The notes under the pieces were generated by a model that ran no database searches, was not told the origin of the DNA, and was given only the letters and a program-made list of their open reading frames with translations. A stretch of 64,000 nucleotides of DNA from Caproiciproducens sp. CPB-2. Lineage in GTDB: Bacteria > Bacillota > Clostridia > Oscillospirales > Acutalibacteraceae. The translations under genes were made by a program, and so were the position numbers. Positions 1 to 8,597 of this stretch are shown here, one piece after another. The stretch spans positions 1,178,001-1,242,000 of the forward strand of contig NZ_CP142860.1 in NCBI RefSeq assembly GCF_036287215.1. Direction: 5' to 3'. How positions within the stretch are numbered: position 1 is the first letter of the stretch; the number at the start of each line of letters is the position of its first letter.

Positions 1-1766
1 TGAGAACAGCCACAATCATTTGTTATCTCGTTGCCACAGTGCTAGCAGGATTGCCAATCTTCTTCCGGGCAATCACAGGACTGAGGATGAAAGCCATTGG
101 CATTGAAGTTTTAGTGAGCATTGCAGTATTTGGCGCACTGTTTATCGGAGAGTACAGCGAAGCAGCTATCGTGACATTTCTTTTCCAATTCGGAACATAC
201 CTGGAACAGCGTACGTTGCAGAAGACCCGCAGTGCCATCCGGATGCTTACAGAGATGGCACCCGCCACTGCATGGAGATTGGAGAGCCAGACAGCTGAAC
301 CAGAGGAGATTGATGCAGATGAGGTGAAAGAGGATACCCTGCTGCTGGTCAAGACTGGTGGAAAGGTAGCCGTTGATGGTATCATCGAATTCGGAGAAGG
401 GTATCTGAATGAGGCAAGCATCAACGGCGAATCCGTTCCAATTCATAAGGTGGTTGGAGATCAGGTCTATGCCGGAACCATCCTTGACAGTGGAATCTTA
501 CAGATGCGTGCAACCCGTGTGGGGGAGGATACCACCTTTTCCAAGATTATTGCACTGGTGGAGGAGGCACAGGATGCGAAATCCCCGGTGGAACGATTTA
601 TTGACAGGTTTGCCAAATGGTATACACCCGCAGTCGTTGTAATTGCAGCACTTGTTCTGCTCATTACCCGTAACCTGGATACAGCGATCACCGTTCTTGT
701 CCTTGCATGTCCGGGAGCCCTGGTCATTGGGGCACCGGTAGCCAACGTGGCTGGTATCGGCCGCGGTGCGAGAGACAGTGTGTTGTTAAAAGGCGGTGAC
801 AGCGTGACAACCTTCGCCAAGGTGGATACCTTCCTGTTTGATAAGACAGGAACACTTACTACAGGTCATCCTGATGTGACAAATGTTTACAGCTACACAG
901 AAGATATTCCAGGTGCTATGAAGTTGGCGGCAGCCTTAGAAAGTACAAGCGATCATCCGCTGGCAAAGGCAATTGTGAATTATGTAAAGAAGCAGGATGT
1001 TACAGTGGAAAAAGCGGTTGCCAGTGAGACATTGAAAGGATTTGGAGTTCGTGCTGACATAGATGGAAATGTCATAATAGCAGGCAGCAAACGGATGATG
1101 ACGGAACAGGGAATCACCCTGACAAAGGAACAGCAGCGAGATTTACAAGAGGCACAAAGGAATGGCGCATCCACAGTTCTGATTTCTGAGAATGAAAAGA
1201 TTTTATTATTGTTTGCTATTTCTGACAAGATTAAGGATGGCGCAGCAGAAACGATTGCAAATCTAAAGCGTCTGGGCATCAAAAAGACAGTGATGCTCAC
1301 GGGAGATAATCGTAAGACAGCAGAAGCAGTTGCAGCAGAGATTGGAATAGATGAAGTGCAGGCAGAACTTCTGCCGGAGAACAAGCTTTCTGTAATACAG
1401 AAGATGCAAAGAGAAGGCAGAATCGTTGCATTCGTAGGGGACGGCGTTAATGACAGCCCGGCACTTGCTGCAGCTGACACAGGAATTGCCATGGGAGGCG
1501 GAACAGATGTGGCTGTGGAAACCTCGGATGTGGTTCTGATGCGCTCCAACCTTGAGAGCATCCCGGTGGCGATAAAGCTGGCAAAAAGAACAGTCAGTGT
1601 CCTGCAACAGAATATCGTGATTGCCGTCGGTACGGTGCTGTTGCTTTTAGCGGGACTTTTTGCCGGATATATCCGCATGGCAAGCGGCATGTTTATACAT
1701 GAAGCAAGTATCCTGGTGGTCATCCTGAATGCTATGCGGCTTCTTCATAGAACAAAGAAATCATGA
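1..1766 (+). CDS. P1B-type heavy-metal-transporting ATPase, 5' end outside window
   Basis: The frame is open from base 3, so the gene starts upstream; base 39 is only an internal GTG. Numbered from that codon, the visible order is that of a P1B metal-efflux ATPase: transmembrane segments, an actuator domain with NGES (INGESVP), a membrane motif LACPGALVIG near residue 224, phosphorylation motif DKTGTLT with Asp near 268, SDHPLAK near 305, TGDN, and GDGVND near 466. The pump would use ATP to move a soft or transition-metal ion across the membrane. The usual CPC is CPG here, as in some clostridial members, so the metal cannot be assigned. A separate HMA-domain protein follows and is a plausible metal donor. 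Family membership is secure; the substrate is not. Confidence 0.93.
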   Translation, partial: RTATIICYLVATVLAGLPIFFRAITGLRMKAIGIEVLVSIAVFGALFIGEYSEAAIVTFLFQFGTYLEQRTLQKTRSAIRMLTEMAPATAWRLESQTAEPEEIDADEVKEDTLLLVKTGGKVAVDGIIEFGEGYLNEASINGESVPIHKVVGDQVYAGTILDSGILQMRATRVGEDTTFSKIIALVEEAQDAKSPVERFIDRFAKWYTPAVVVIAALVLLITRNLDTAITVLVLACPGALVIGAPVANVAGIGRGARDSVLLKGGDSVTTFAKVDTFLFDKTGTLTTGHPDVTNVYSYTEDIPGAMKLAAALESTSDHPLAKAIVNYVKKQDVTVEKAVASETLKGFGVRADIDGNVIIAGSKRMMTEQGITLTKEQQRDLQEAQRNGASTVLISENEKILLLFAISDKIKDGAAETIANLKRLGIKKTVMLTGDNRKTAEAVAAEIGIDEVQAELLPENKLSVIQKMQREGRIVAFVGDGVNDSPALAAADTGIAMGGGTDVAVETSDVVLMRSNLESIPVAIKLAKRTVSVLQQNIVIAVGTVLLLLAGLFAGYIRMASGMFIHEASILVVILNAMRLLHRTKKS

Positions 1767-1892
1767 AGGGTTATGAGTCCATGGAAAAAGCGCAGTTTAA
1801 ATCATGGATTGTAAAAAGTTGATCTGCATCAAGTATTTGATAAGCAACCCATGTTAAAATCATGATATCAATGAAAAAGGAGCGAATTTAAT

Positions 1893-2108
1893 ATGAAAAA
1901 ATGTACCATGCAGTTGGGCGAACTGGTCTGTCCTATGTGTGCACAGAAAATCGAGGCCGTACTGAAGAATGCTCCGGGAGTGGATTCCGTGTCCATCTTG
2001 TTCAACTCCAGTAAAGCCAAGGTGCAGTACGATGAACAGACAACGGAACCTGAAAAGCTCGCCGAGGTTGTCAGAAGTATCGGCTATGAAGTATTGAAAC
2101 TTTCATAA
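1893..2108 (+). CDS. Small heavy-metal-associated (HMA) domain protein
   Basis: A 71-residue stand-alone HMA (ferredoxin-like) domain. The metal-binding loop reads LVCPMCAQK with Cys13 and Cys16, in place of the usual GMxCxxC. The rest (GVDSVSILF, VRSIGYEV) follows the HMA pattern. It starts at ATG behind AAAGGAG. It lies 126 bp after the P-type ATPase and is probably its cytoplasmic metal chaperone or sensor. Its stop codon overlaps the tail of the convergent gene by 6 bp, which fits a recombination junction here. Confidence 0.85.
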   Translation: MKKCTMQLGELVCPMCAQKIEAVLKNAPGVDSVSILFNSSKAKVQYDEQTTEPEKLAEVVRSIGYEVLKLS

Positions 2109-3095
2109 GAATAAAAGATAAGAGAGAGTTAGCTCGCTGTCGGAATACCGCAGCCGCATGTCTTCGGGAACAGAGATCCCGGTTCGAATGACAGATCGTT
2201 CTATCTGCCAGGCTTGGACAAGATCATCGGGCTGAACCATCTGAAGGACGGCGCCAAGCTTTTGCCGGTAGCCCTGATCCAATTCTACAAAGACGGCGCA
2301 TAGATCATTGACGTCATGGAGGTTCTCGCCGCCCAGCAACGCAGTTAATTCCTTCGGTAGCTCGCTGTCGGAATACCGCAGCCGCATGTCTTCGGGAACA
2401 GAGATCCCGGTTCGAATGACAGATCGTTCTATCTGCCAGTCGTTTATAGGAAAGTGCAGCCAGGTGATCGGCGTGGCATCTTCAGAAAATCTGCGATCCG
2501 TCATCGCCACAGTCAGCACGGTATTGCCGCTGTACAGGTAGTCGGGATAGTACTGTCCATCGTAGAGTTGTTCCAGCTGCATGCCGTTGTCATAGACGAC
2601 GCCGTAAGGCGTGACCTTACCGTCCTCGTTGAGCAGAAGGGACAGGGCCAGCTTTCGGGCGTCGACTGACTGCAGTTCTTCTGCCGTTGCGCCGCCATGG
2701 ATGTCCAGATAATGCGCGCGGCCAATGGAGGCGAGGTCGGAAAAATTCTGCACCACCGTTGCGCTCTGACAACAAAAGGTCAGATTGATGAGATCGGTCA
2801 TGTCAAAATAGCCGCGGCTGACAGCCACACCCTGAAACTGTGCGAGCTCGCGCCGGTCAAAGCTGTCCAGCCGTTTGACGAGATAGTCCAGCTCGTCGAC
2901 GTTCACGGCAGTCTTTTCAAGACGCTTGAGGATCGGAACGTCACCGCCGACCGAAGCAGCATAACAGTCACGCTCCGTAGCGCTGCCGATACCAATGGAC
3001 TCCAAATCCGCGTATACATTTTCCGTGATGGGGAAGCCGACTGTCACGGCAGGTGAGCCGGGCCGGTTTGAATTTGATAGGGTTGCATAGACCAT
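2103..3095 (-). CDS. ArdA-like mobile-element protein with rearranged C-terminus
   Basis: A 330-residue soluble protein. The segment DELDYLVKRLDSFD plus FDMTDLINLT resembles the antirestriction (ArdA-like) proteins of clostridial conjugative elements; this is recognition by eye and not certain. The start ATG is preceded by AAAGGCGG. The C-terminus is abnormal: a block beginning WQIERSVIRTG occurs twice, 76 codons apart, because of an 82-bp exact DNA repeat, and after the second block the reading frame runs into eight unrelated residues and stops at the neighbouring HMA gene. The 3' end was therefore probably remodelled by an incomplete tandem duplication or recombination, and the product may not be functional. 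Confidence 0.6.
   Translation of the reverse strand: MVYATLSNSNRPGSPAVTVGFPITENVYADLESIGIGSATERDCYAASVGGDVPILKRLEKTAVNVDELDYLVKRLDSFDRRELAQFQGVAVSRGYFDMTDLINLTFCCQSATVVQNFSDLASIGRAHYLDIHGGATAEELQSVDARKLALSLLLNEDGKVTPYGVVYDNGMQLEQLYDGQYYPDYLYSGNTVLTVAMTDRRFSEDATPITWLHFPINDWQIERSVIRTGISVPEDMRLRYSDSELPKELTALLGGENLHDVNDLCAVFVELDQGYRQKLGAVLQMVQPDDLVQAWQIERSVIRTGISVPEDMRLRYSDSELTLSYLLFL
2130..2211. repeat. 82-bp direct repeat, copy 1
   Basis: An exact 82-bp match to bases 2358-2439, offset 228 bp (76 codons), inside the 3' end of the ArdA-like gene. It marks the junction with the metal-resistance genes. Confidence 0.95.
2358..2439. repeat. 82-bp direct repeat, copy 2
   Basis: The internal, probably original copy of the repeat at 2130-2211. 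The offset is a multiple of three, so the reading frame is kept through both copies. Confidence 0.95.
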
Positions 3096-3142
3096 GGAGC
3101 ATTCCGCCTTTCTTTTCTGAATTTTATATCGGGGTATAAAAA

Positions 3143-3177
3143 AGAGCCATGCTCTCCAAATCGGAAAACATGGCTCT
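3143..3177. terminator. Stem-loop between small gene and ArdA-like gene
   Basis: Nine-base arms AGAGCCATG (3143-3151) and CATGGCTCT (3169-3177) with a 17-nt loop. There is no strong T-run. It may be a weak terminator or an intercistronic processing hairpin. Confidence 0.4.
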
Positions 3178-3266
3178 GTCCAAATTTATTTATGCTTGCG
3201 CTCACTTTATAAAAAAGCAAAGGCATCAGGAATTCCCCTCATGCCTTCGTTTTTATCGATCAAAGA

Positions 3267-3473
3267 TCACTGATTTTCATTTTGAGAGAGAAGCTGCTTT
3301 ACAAGTTCTTCGGGAGTTGTGCCGGCTTCTTTTACGGCATCCAGAAGTCGACGGATATCTTCCTGTTCTTTTGCCTCCAGCAGTTCTTTCTTTTTCGTCT
3401 GGAGTTCCTGAATCTTGGATTCAACATCCGCAATCTGTTCTTCAATGGGCTTTTTACGTGATCCGCGCGGCAT
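3267..3473 (-). CDS. Small coiled-coil protein of mobile-element type
   Basis: A 68-residue protein beginning MPRGSRKKPIEEQ: a basic N-terminus, a predicted coiled coil (EEQIADVESKIQELQ then KKKELLEAK), and an end with TTPEELVKQLL. The overall pattern resembles the DUF4315-like small proteins of clostridial conjugative elements. The ATG at 3473 is chosen over the in-frame GTG at 3482 because AGAAGG lies about 9 nt before the ATG and overlaps the GTG. It is upstream of and codirectional with the ArdA-like gene. Molecular function unknown. Confidence 0.7.
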   Translation of the reverse strand: MPRGSRKKPIEEQIADVESKIQELQTKKKELLEAKEQEDIRRLLDAVKEAGTTPEELVKQLLSQNENQ

Positions 3474-3577
3474 TTTAATCACCCTTCTCTATAAAGTATA
3501 GGTTCAGTATAATTACTTTTTTCTGCCAAATCAAGTGCTTCCGCTTCTATACGTGAAGGGGGTAAGGATGATATGCA

Positions 3578-3627
3578 AAAAAGAGGCGCGGTCGTGTGCA
3601 GTAATGTGCAACGGCGTCTCTTTTTAT
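3578..3627. terminator. Probable terminator hairpin
   Basis: AAAGAGGCGC pairs with GGCGTCTCTTT around a long loop and is followed by TTTTTA on the + strand. No + strand gene directly precedes it, so it may serve the minus strand or be a relic. Confidence 0.35.
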
Positions 3628-3669
3628 GCTTTGCTCTTTATCAAGTGCCCGGTCTGATAGGTAAAACGA

Positions 3670-3697
3670 AAGCCACAAGGTTTTGGCCTTGTGGCTT
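3670..3697 (-). terminator. Terminator of tRNA-Ala
   Basis: Eleven-base perfect arms (AAGCCACAAGG / CCTTGTGGCTT) lie immediately downstream of the tRNA on the minus strand and are followed by TCGTTTT. This fits an intrinsic terminator. Confidence 0.75.
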
Positions 3698-3705
3698 ATT
3701 GTTTT

Positions 3706-3781
<76 letters not shown>

Positions 3782-3876
3782 ATGTGTTCGGAAACCCTTG
3801 ATTTCACTGGATTTCCCGGCTATTCAGTTTTTTGCTTTTTCTCATTTTTGAGGGGTCGCATACCTGAGCGCTTGCG

Positions 3877-3902
3877 CTCCCAGCTGAGCTATACCCCCAT
3901 GT
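3877..3902 (-). repeat. tRNA-Ala 5' fragment, possible att remnant
   Basis: Twenty-six bases identical to the 5' part of the tRNA-Ala plus its upstream flank (3760-3785). The rest of the tRNA is missing. It is best explained as a leftover attachment-site half or an illegitimate duplication. Confidence 0.75.
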
Positions 3903-4010
3903 TCAATTTTAACCCCAAAAATGGGGAGCGGCGGTTTTGTCATTGCGTAAGCGATGATAAAAGCGGCGCAAATTTTTTTAGTCTCTGAGGTGTTGCACAG
4001 CGGATACGTT

Positions 4011-4040
4011 GCGCTCCCGGACAAGCAATACCCCCTTATG
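4011..4040 (-). repeat. Degenerate second tRNA-Ala fragment
   Basis: It keeps GCGCTCCC and ATACCCCC in the same order and spacing as the tRNA 5' end, with the middle diverged. It is an older decayed copy lying between the recombinase stop and the first fragment. Confidence 0.5.
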
Positions 4041-4052
4041 AGACGAACTTGC

Positions 4053-5611
4053 TCAAATGAAGGCTATTAGGCTGTTGACTTCCATGCAAATCGAATAGCC
4101 GCGGAAAACATCAATACGCCGAATCAGATAGTTGACGATCATCTTCTTAACCTCTGGACTGCTTTTTTCATATAAATCCCCCCATTTGACCTTTTTAAAA
4201 TGTTTCAAATCTGTATTAGCCCGATCTCTGGAGAGCTTTCGCTCTGATTTCAGAAGGTTCAGCTGCATTTCGGCACGCTGAACTTTTTCCTGAGCATCCC
4301 GGACCATATCGGATAAAAGTTCCACAGGGAATTTCCCTGCTCCTTTCAGCGTCTTTAAAATCTCCGGCTTTAAGAGTTCGTATTCCTCTTCGGCTTCTCT
4401 GAGCCTCTGCGATGCAAGCCGTATTTTTTCATTCAGCTGACGTTCGGACCTCAGATGAATATCGCTTAACAGACGCTTTTCATCCACAAATCCGAGTTGA
4501 TCCAACAGTTCTCTGACAACCGAATCTACCAGTTCATCCAAAATATGCGAGGTATATCCGGTCTGTCCCTCACATTCGCAATTTTTTCGGGATTTGTTAT
4601 GGCAGATATATCGGATTCTTTTGACTCCCTTTTTTTCTCCGCTGGCCAAATATACTGTTTTCCCATTCGTCGTCAACACCAGACGGCCGCCGCAATGTCC
4701 ACAGAATACGTTTCCTGACAACAGTGCTCGACCCTTTGTATTCATGGGCACCGAGTGCTGTTCGCATTGACGGTCAAGAAGAATTTGTTGAGCATGATTA
4801 AAGATATTGCGATCAACAATAGCCAACTCTCCAAAAGGTGCCGATATCGTTTCTCCACTGTGCAACATTCCAATATAAGTCTGATTATGAAGAATATGCG
4901 CTATGGCCGCTTCCTTCCAGGTTTCACCCTTTCGATTTCGGAAGCCAAGCCGATTGAGTTCAATAGCGGTTCGAAGACGGCCAAATCCATGAGAAACGCA
5001 AAGTTCAAATATTTTACGGACTACGGCAGCTTCATTCTCGTCAATGATCAGCTTGGATATTTCCCGTTTTCGTTTGTTCAATTTTCCGGTAGGCTCAAGG
5101 CGGTAGCCATACGGCACCGTTCCACCCCGGTATCCGCCGCTAAGGACCAGCTGACGCATTCCTTCCTTCGTACGAACAGAGGTTTTTTGGCTTTCACCGT
5201 CTGCCTGCCAAAAGCGGATGTAGTTCAGCAGAGTGTCGACATGGCTGTCAAACCGCTGCTCTCCTTCCCGTACACTCCAGACCCGAATTCCGTTTCGGGC
5301 AACCATTCTACGACAAATGGTGTTTCATCGGCTTTTCTCCCGATACGGTCAAACATGAAAACCAGAAGCACATCAAATTCACCCTGAGCAGCACACTTCT
5401 TGATTAACTGCAGTTTATCGCGTTGGTCGGCGCTGACTTTGAAACCGGAGACTCCGGTCTCCTGCTCTTCATGGATAATGGACCACCCCATTCTATCCGC
5501 GAACGAATGGCAGGCATTTCGCTGCATGGGAAGATCCGGTTCGTTCGCATCGTTGAAATCTACTTGTTTTACTGTGGATACACGATACAGGCAGTAAACT
5601 CGTGTCTGCAT
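4053..5611 (-). pseudogene. Large serine recombinase, frameshifted
   Basis: Two overlapping frames together make one large serine recombinase of about 515 residues. The N-terminal part (from 5611) has the resolvase catalytic motif YRVSTVKQ with Ser12, GVSGF, and FDRIGRK. The second frame (to 4053) carries the recombinase domain (LNYIRFWQADGESQKTS, GGTVPYGYR), a zinc ribbon (CGHCGGR and later CHNKSRKNCEC) and a C-terminal coiled coil. The break lies at about 5300-5308, where DETPFVVEW should run on into RNGIRVWS; a single missing base explains it. Either the gene is dead or this is a base-calling error. It would have catalysed integration or excision of the surrounding element. Confidence 0.9.
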
Positions 5612-5613
5612 AT

Positions 5614-5787
5614 TTACACCTTCTCTCTTTCTTGGAGTACGCTGTCAACATACGAATTTGTAAGGATCGATTTGATCAGTTCACCCAGATTGTCGGATGT
5701 CGGATTCATCTGCTTTACAGCTACATTCTTCTGCTTGCCCTGAATGACATATCCATCTTTGGTCATCTCTTCCCAGGTTTTCATCAT
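5614..5787 (-). CDS. Small protein upstream of serine recombinase
   Basis: A 57-residue reading frame starting MMKTWEEMTKDGYVI and ending VLQEREKV, behind a very strong AAAGGAGGTGG site. Its stop is 2 nt before the recombinase ATG (TAAATATG), so the two are translationally linked. It has no recognisable domain; it is hydrophilic, without a signal peptide. A small accessory or excision-directionality factor is possible by position only. Confidence 0.7.
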   Translation of the reverse strand: MMKTWEEMTKDGYVIQGKQKNVAVKQMNPTSDNLGELIKSILTNSYVDSVLQEREKV

Positions 5788-5909
5788 CGCCACCTCCTTT
5801 TAGCGGAATTGAGAGCGTGAATGGCTCTTTTAAATATATAGTATTGTAGCAAGAACGGTCCCCCCCATCTTATCGCTTGTATAAATGCAAATATTTTTCA
5901 AAAAGTCGT

Positions 5910-5937
5910 TTGATTTTTTGTAATCATGTGCTATACT
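5910..5937 (+). promoter_or_regulatory. Sigma-A promoter of AAA/DUF4143 gene
   Basis: TTGATT (5910-5915), a 16-bp spacer and TATACT (5932-5937), about 30 bp before the ATG at 5968. Confidence 0.65.
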
Positions 5938-5967
5938 AAGTTATGGAATGATATGAGGTGATACTGT

Positions 5968-7284
5968 ATGTACCGTACTGCCATGGAAAACCTTCTGATC
6001 TGGAAGCGCAAGAAAAATAAAAAGCCCCTCATTATCCGAGGGGCGCGCCAAGTCGGCAAGACTTGGCTGATGAAGGAATTCGGAAAGACCGCCTACAAAG
6101 AGATGGTCTATATCAACTTTGACAATAACAGCCGGATGCAGACGCTTTTTGACGGTGACCTCAACGTTGAGCGGATCATTACCGGGCTTGAGCTCTATGC
6201 CGCTCATAAGATTGACGCTGAAAATACCCTGCTTATCTTTGATGAAATCCAGGAGGTACCTAAGGCACTGACCTCCCTGAAATATTTTAATGAAAACGCC
6301 CCGCAGTATCAGATCGTTTGTGCCGGCTCCATGCTTGGCGTGGCGCTGCATCAAGGAACATCGTTTCCCGTAGGAAAGGTGGAATTTCTCGATCTTTACC
6401 CCTTGTCCTTTTTCGAGTTCATGCAGGCTATGGGCAAAGAACAGTATGTGAAGCTCCTGCAAAATAGTGATTTTGAAATGGCTACGACATTTAAACAGGA
6501 GTATGTGGATCTGCTGAAGCATTACTATTATGTCGGCGGTATGCCGGAGGTCGTACTGAACTTTTCGGAGAACAAAGATTTTAATGAGGCCCGTGAAATT
6601 CAGCAACGCATTCTATCCGCCTATGAACAGGATTTTTCAAAACATGCTCCCAATGAAGTGGTTCCGCGTATCCGGATGCTGTGGAACAGCATTCCTGCCC
6701 AACTTGCCAAAGAAAATAAAAAGTTCATTTACGGTCTGATCAAAGAGGGTGCCAGAGCCAAGGAGTATGAACTTGCCATGCTCTGGCTGACCGATTGCGG
6801 GCTTGTCCACAAGGTGCAGCGGGTCATGACACCAAATTTGCCGTTGAAAGCTTATGAGGACTTGAAAGCCTTTAAGCTGTTTCTAGTAGATATAGGTCTT
6901 CTATCCTGTATGACGGGGTTACGCCAGCAAACGCTCTTAGACGGGAGCGATTTGTTCAAAGAATTCAAGGGCGCGTTGACAGAGCAGTATGTTCTTCAGC
7001 AGCTTAAGACATTGAAAGATGTCCAGACTTATTATTGGACCGCTGAGCGCGGTATGGCCGAAGTGGATTTCATCATTGACAACGGCAGCGACATCATTCC
7101 CATTGAAGTCAAGGCCGAGGCCAATCTTCAGGCCAAAAGCCTGAAGGTCTACCGAGAAAAGTTCCAACCCAAACTGTCAATTCGCACGTCCATGGCGGAT
7201 TACAAGAAAGAAGACTGGCTGTTGAATTTGCCGCTGTGGGCGATCGAATCAGCTTTAATTGATTATAAAACTTGTCAGCAATAG
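5968..7284 (+). CDS. AAA-family ATPase with DUF4143 domain
   Basis: A 438-residue protein. The AAA_14 ATPase domain has Walker A GARQVGKT at residues 25-32, Walker B LLIFDE near 90, and sensor CAGSMLG. The C-terminal DUF4143 part ends with EVDFIIDNGSDIIPIEVKAE, a PD-(D/E)XK-like nuclease core. The family is common and stand-alone in gut anaerobes; its cellular role is not established. It has its own promoter and start. Its stop codon TAG sits inside the ribosome site of the next gene, so the methyltransferase gene may be co-transcribed, although base composition drops sharply to AT-rich just after this gene. Confidence 0.9.
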   Translation: MYRTAMENLLIWKRKKNKKPLIIRGARQVGKTWLMKEFGKTAYKEMVYINFDNNSRMQTLFDGDLNVERIITGLELYAAHKIDAENTLLIFDEIQEVPKALTSLKYFNENAPQYQIVCAGSMLGVALHQGTSFPVGKVEFLDLYPLSFFEFMQAMGKEQYVKLLQNSDFEMATTFKQEYVDLLKHYYYVGGMPEVVLNFSENKDFNEAREIQQRILSAYEQDFSKHAPNEVVPRIRMLWNSIPAQLAKENKKFIYGLIKEGARAKEYELAMLWLTDCGLVHKVQRVMTPNLPLKAYEDLKAFKLFLVDIGLLSCMTGLRQQTLLDGSDLFKEFKGALTEQYVLQQLKTLKDVQTYYWTAERGMAEVDFIIDNGSDIIPIEVKAEANLQAKSLKVYREKFQPKLSIRTSMADYKKEDWLLNLPLWAIESALIDYKTCQQ

Positions 7285-7295
7285 GAGAATTAGTA

Positions 7296-8597
7296 ATGGC
7301 CACAATTATCAAAACAATTGCAGAAGCCATATCTTATGATATTGATAAAATAGATTTTGATGAAAAATGGAATCTCAGTGATATTCCAGAACATAAGATT
7401 CATTCTATTCATGCATACCCAGCAAAATTTCCCGCATTTATAGCAGAAAAAGCGATTAATTATGCCAGGGATGAGGGAATAAATGTTACAAGAATATGTG
7501 ATATTTTTTGCGGTTGTGGGACTGTAGCACTTGAAGCAAAACGATATGGTATTGATTTTTGGGGATGTGATATTAATCCTGTTGCAACATTGATTGCAAA
7601 AGTAAAAAGCGATGAATATATAATTGGAACACTTGAAAAATATTATCAGGCTATTATTAATCAATATGAGTCTATTAATATTAATTCAGAAATATATGAA
7701 ACAGCCAATGAGCGGTTACAGTACTGGTTTGATCAAGAACATTACATTGATTTAAAAAAATTGCTTATGGCAATAAACTCTATGCCTAATAATAAATATA
7801 GGCGAGCTTTTTTATGCCTTTTTTCTTCTATTTTAAAGAGTACATCTCGGTGGCTTACAAAATCTATTAAACCTCAATTAGACCCAAATAAAAAGTCAAT
7901 TGATACACGATGTGCGTTTGACATTCAATATAATAAATTCATAAAAATATTAAGGTCCGATAGTATACATTCAAATTCTTCTGTTCAAATTGTTACTGGC
8001 AGCTTTTTAACCAAAAAAAATATTCCTCCTGTCAATTTGATTATTACTAGCCCTCCCTATGTGACGTCTTACGAATATGCTGATCTTCACCAATTATCCT
8101 CCTTATGGTTGGGATATACAAAGGATTATAAAACATTACGGAAGGGAACAATTGGGAGCGTTTATAACTGCGAAAACTACTATTTTGAAATAATGGATCT
8201 TAATGAAACGGGTAAAAGTGTCATTGAAGCACTAAGAAATAATCATTCAATAGACAATAGTAAGATAAAATCTGTTGCCAGATATTTTATCGACATGCAA
8301 CATACAGCGCAAAAATGCTATGATATATTATGTGAGGAAGGAATGGCATTCTTTGTTGTTGGAGATACAGAATACAAAGATATAAAAATTTGCAATTCAA
8401 GGCATCTTGTTGAATCATTAATAAGAAGTGGATTTCAGTCAGTTCGAGTTTCTAAAAGGAAAATATCTAAAAAGATATTAACGCCATATAGAGATGAAAA
8501 AGGTAAGTTTACCACCGATAAAAACAAACGCGAAGTATACCATGAGGAATTCGTAATAATTGGCATAAAACGGAAGGTAGGGATGGCAGATGATTAG
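7296..8597 (+). CDS. Site-specific DNA methyltransferase (N4/N6 amino type)
   Basis: A 433-residue protein. Motif order is X-like HAYPAKFPAFIA (residues 33-50), SAM-binding motif I DIFCGCGTVALEA (near 70), motif II WGCDINP, then catalytic motif IV ITSPPYVTS (near 255). SPPY is typical of enzymes that methylate the exocyclic amine of cytosine or adenine. The start ATG at 7296 follows AGGAGA. The gene is AT-rich compared with the backbone, overlaps the next gene by 8 bp, and should provide self-protection for the GHKL-nuclease encoded there. Target sequence and methylated base cannot be told from sequence. Confidence 0.85.
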   Translation: MATIIKTIAEAISYDIDKIDFDEKWNLSDIPEHKIHSIHAYPAKFPAFIAEKAINYARDEGINVTRICDIFCGCGTVALEAKRYGIDFWGCDINPVATLIAKVKSDEYIIGTLEKYYQAIINQYESININSEIYETANERLQYWFDQEHYIDLKKLLMAINSMPNNKYRRAFLCLFSSILKSTSRWLTKSIKPQLDPNKKSIDTRCAFDIQYNKFIKILRSDSIHSNSSVQIVTGSFLTKKNIPPVNLIITSPPYVTSYEYADLHQLSSLWLGYTKDYKTLRKGTIGSVYNCENYYFEIMDLNETGKSVIEALRNNHSIDNSKIKSVARYFIDMQHTAQKCYDILCEEGMAFFVVGDTEYKDIKICNSRHLVESLIRSGFQSVRVSKRKISKKILTPYRDEKGKFTTDKNKREVYHEEFVIIGIKRKVGMADD

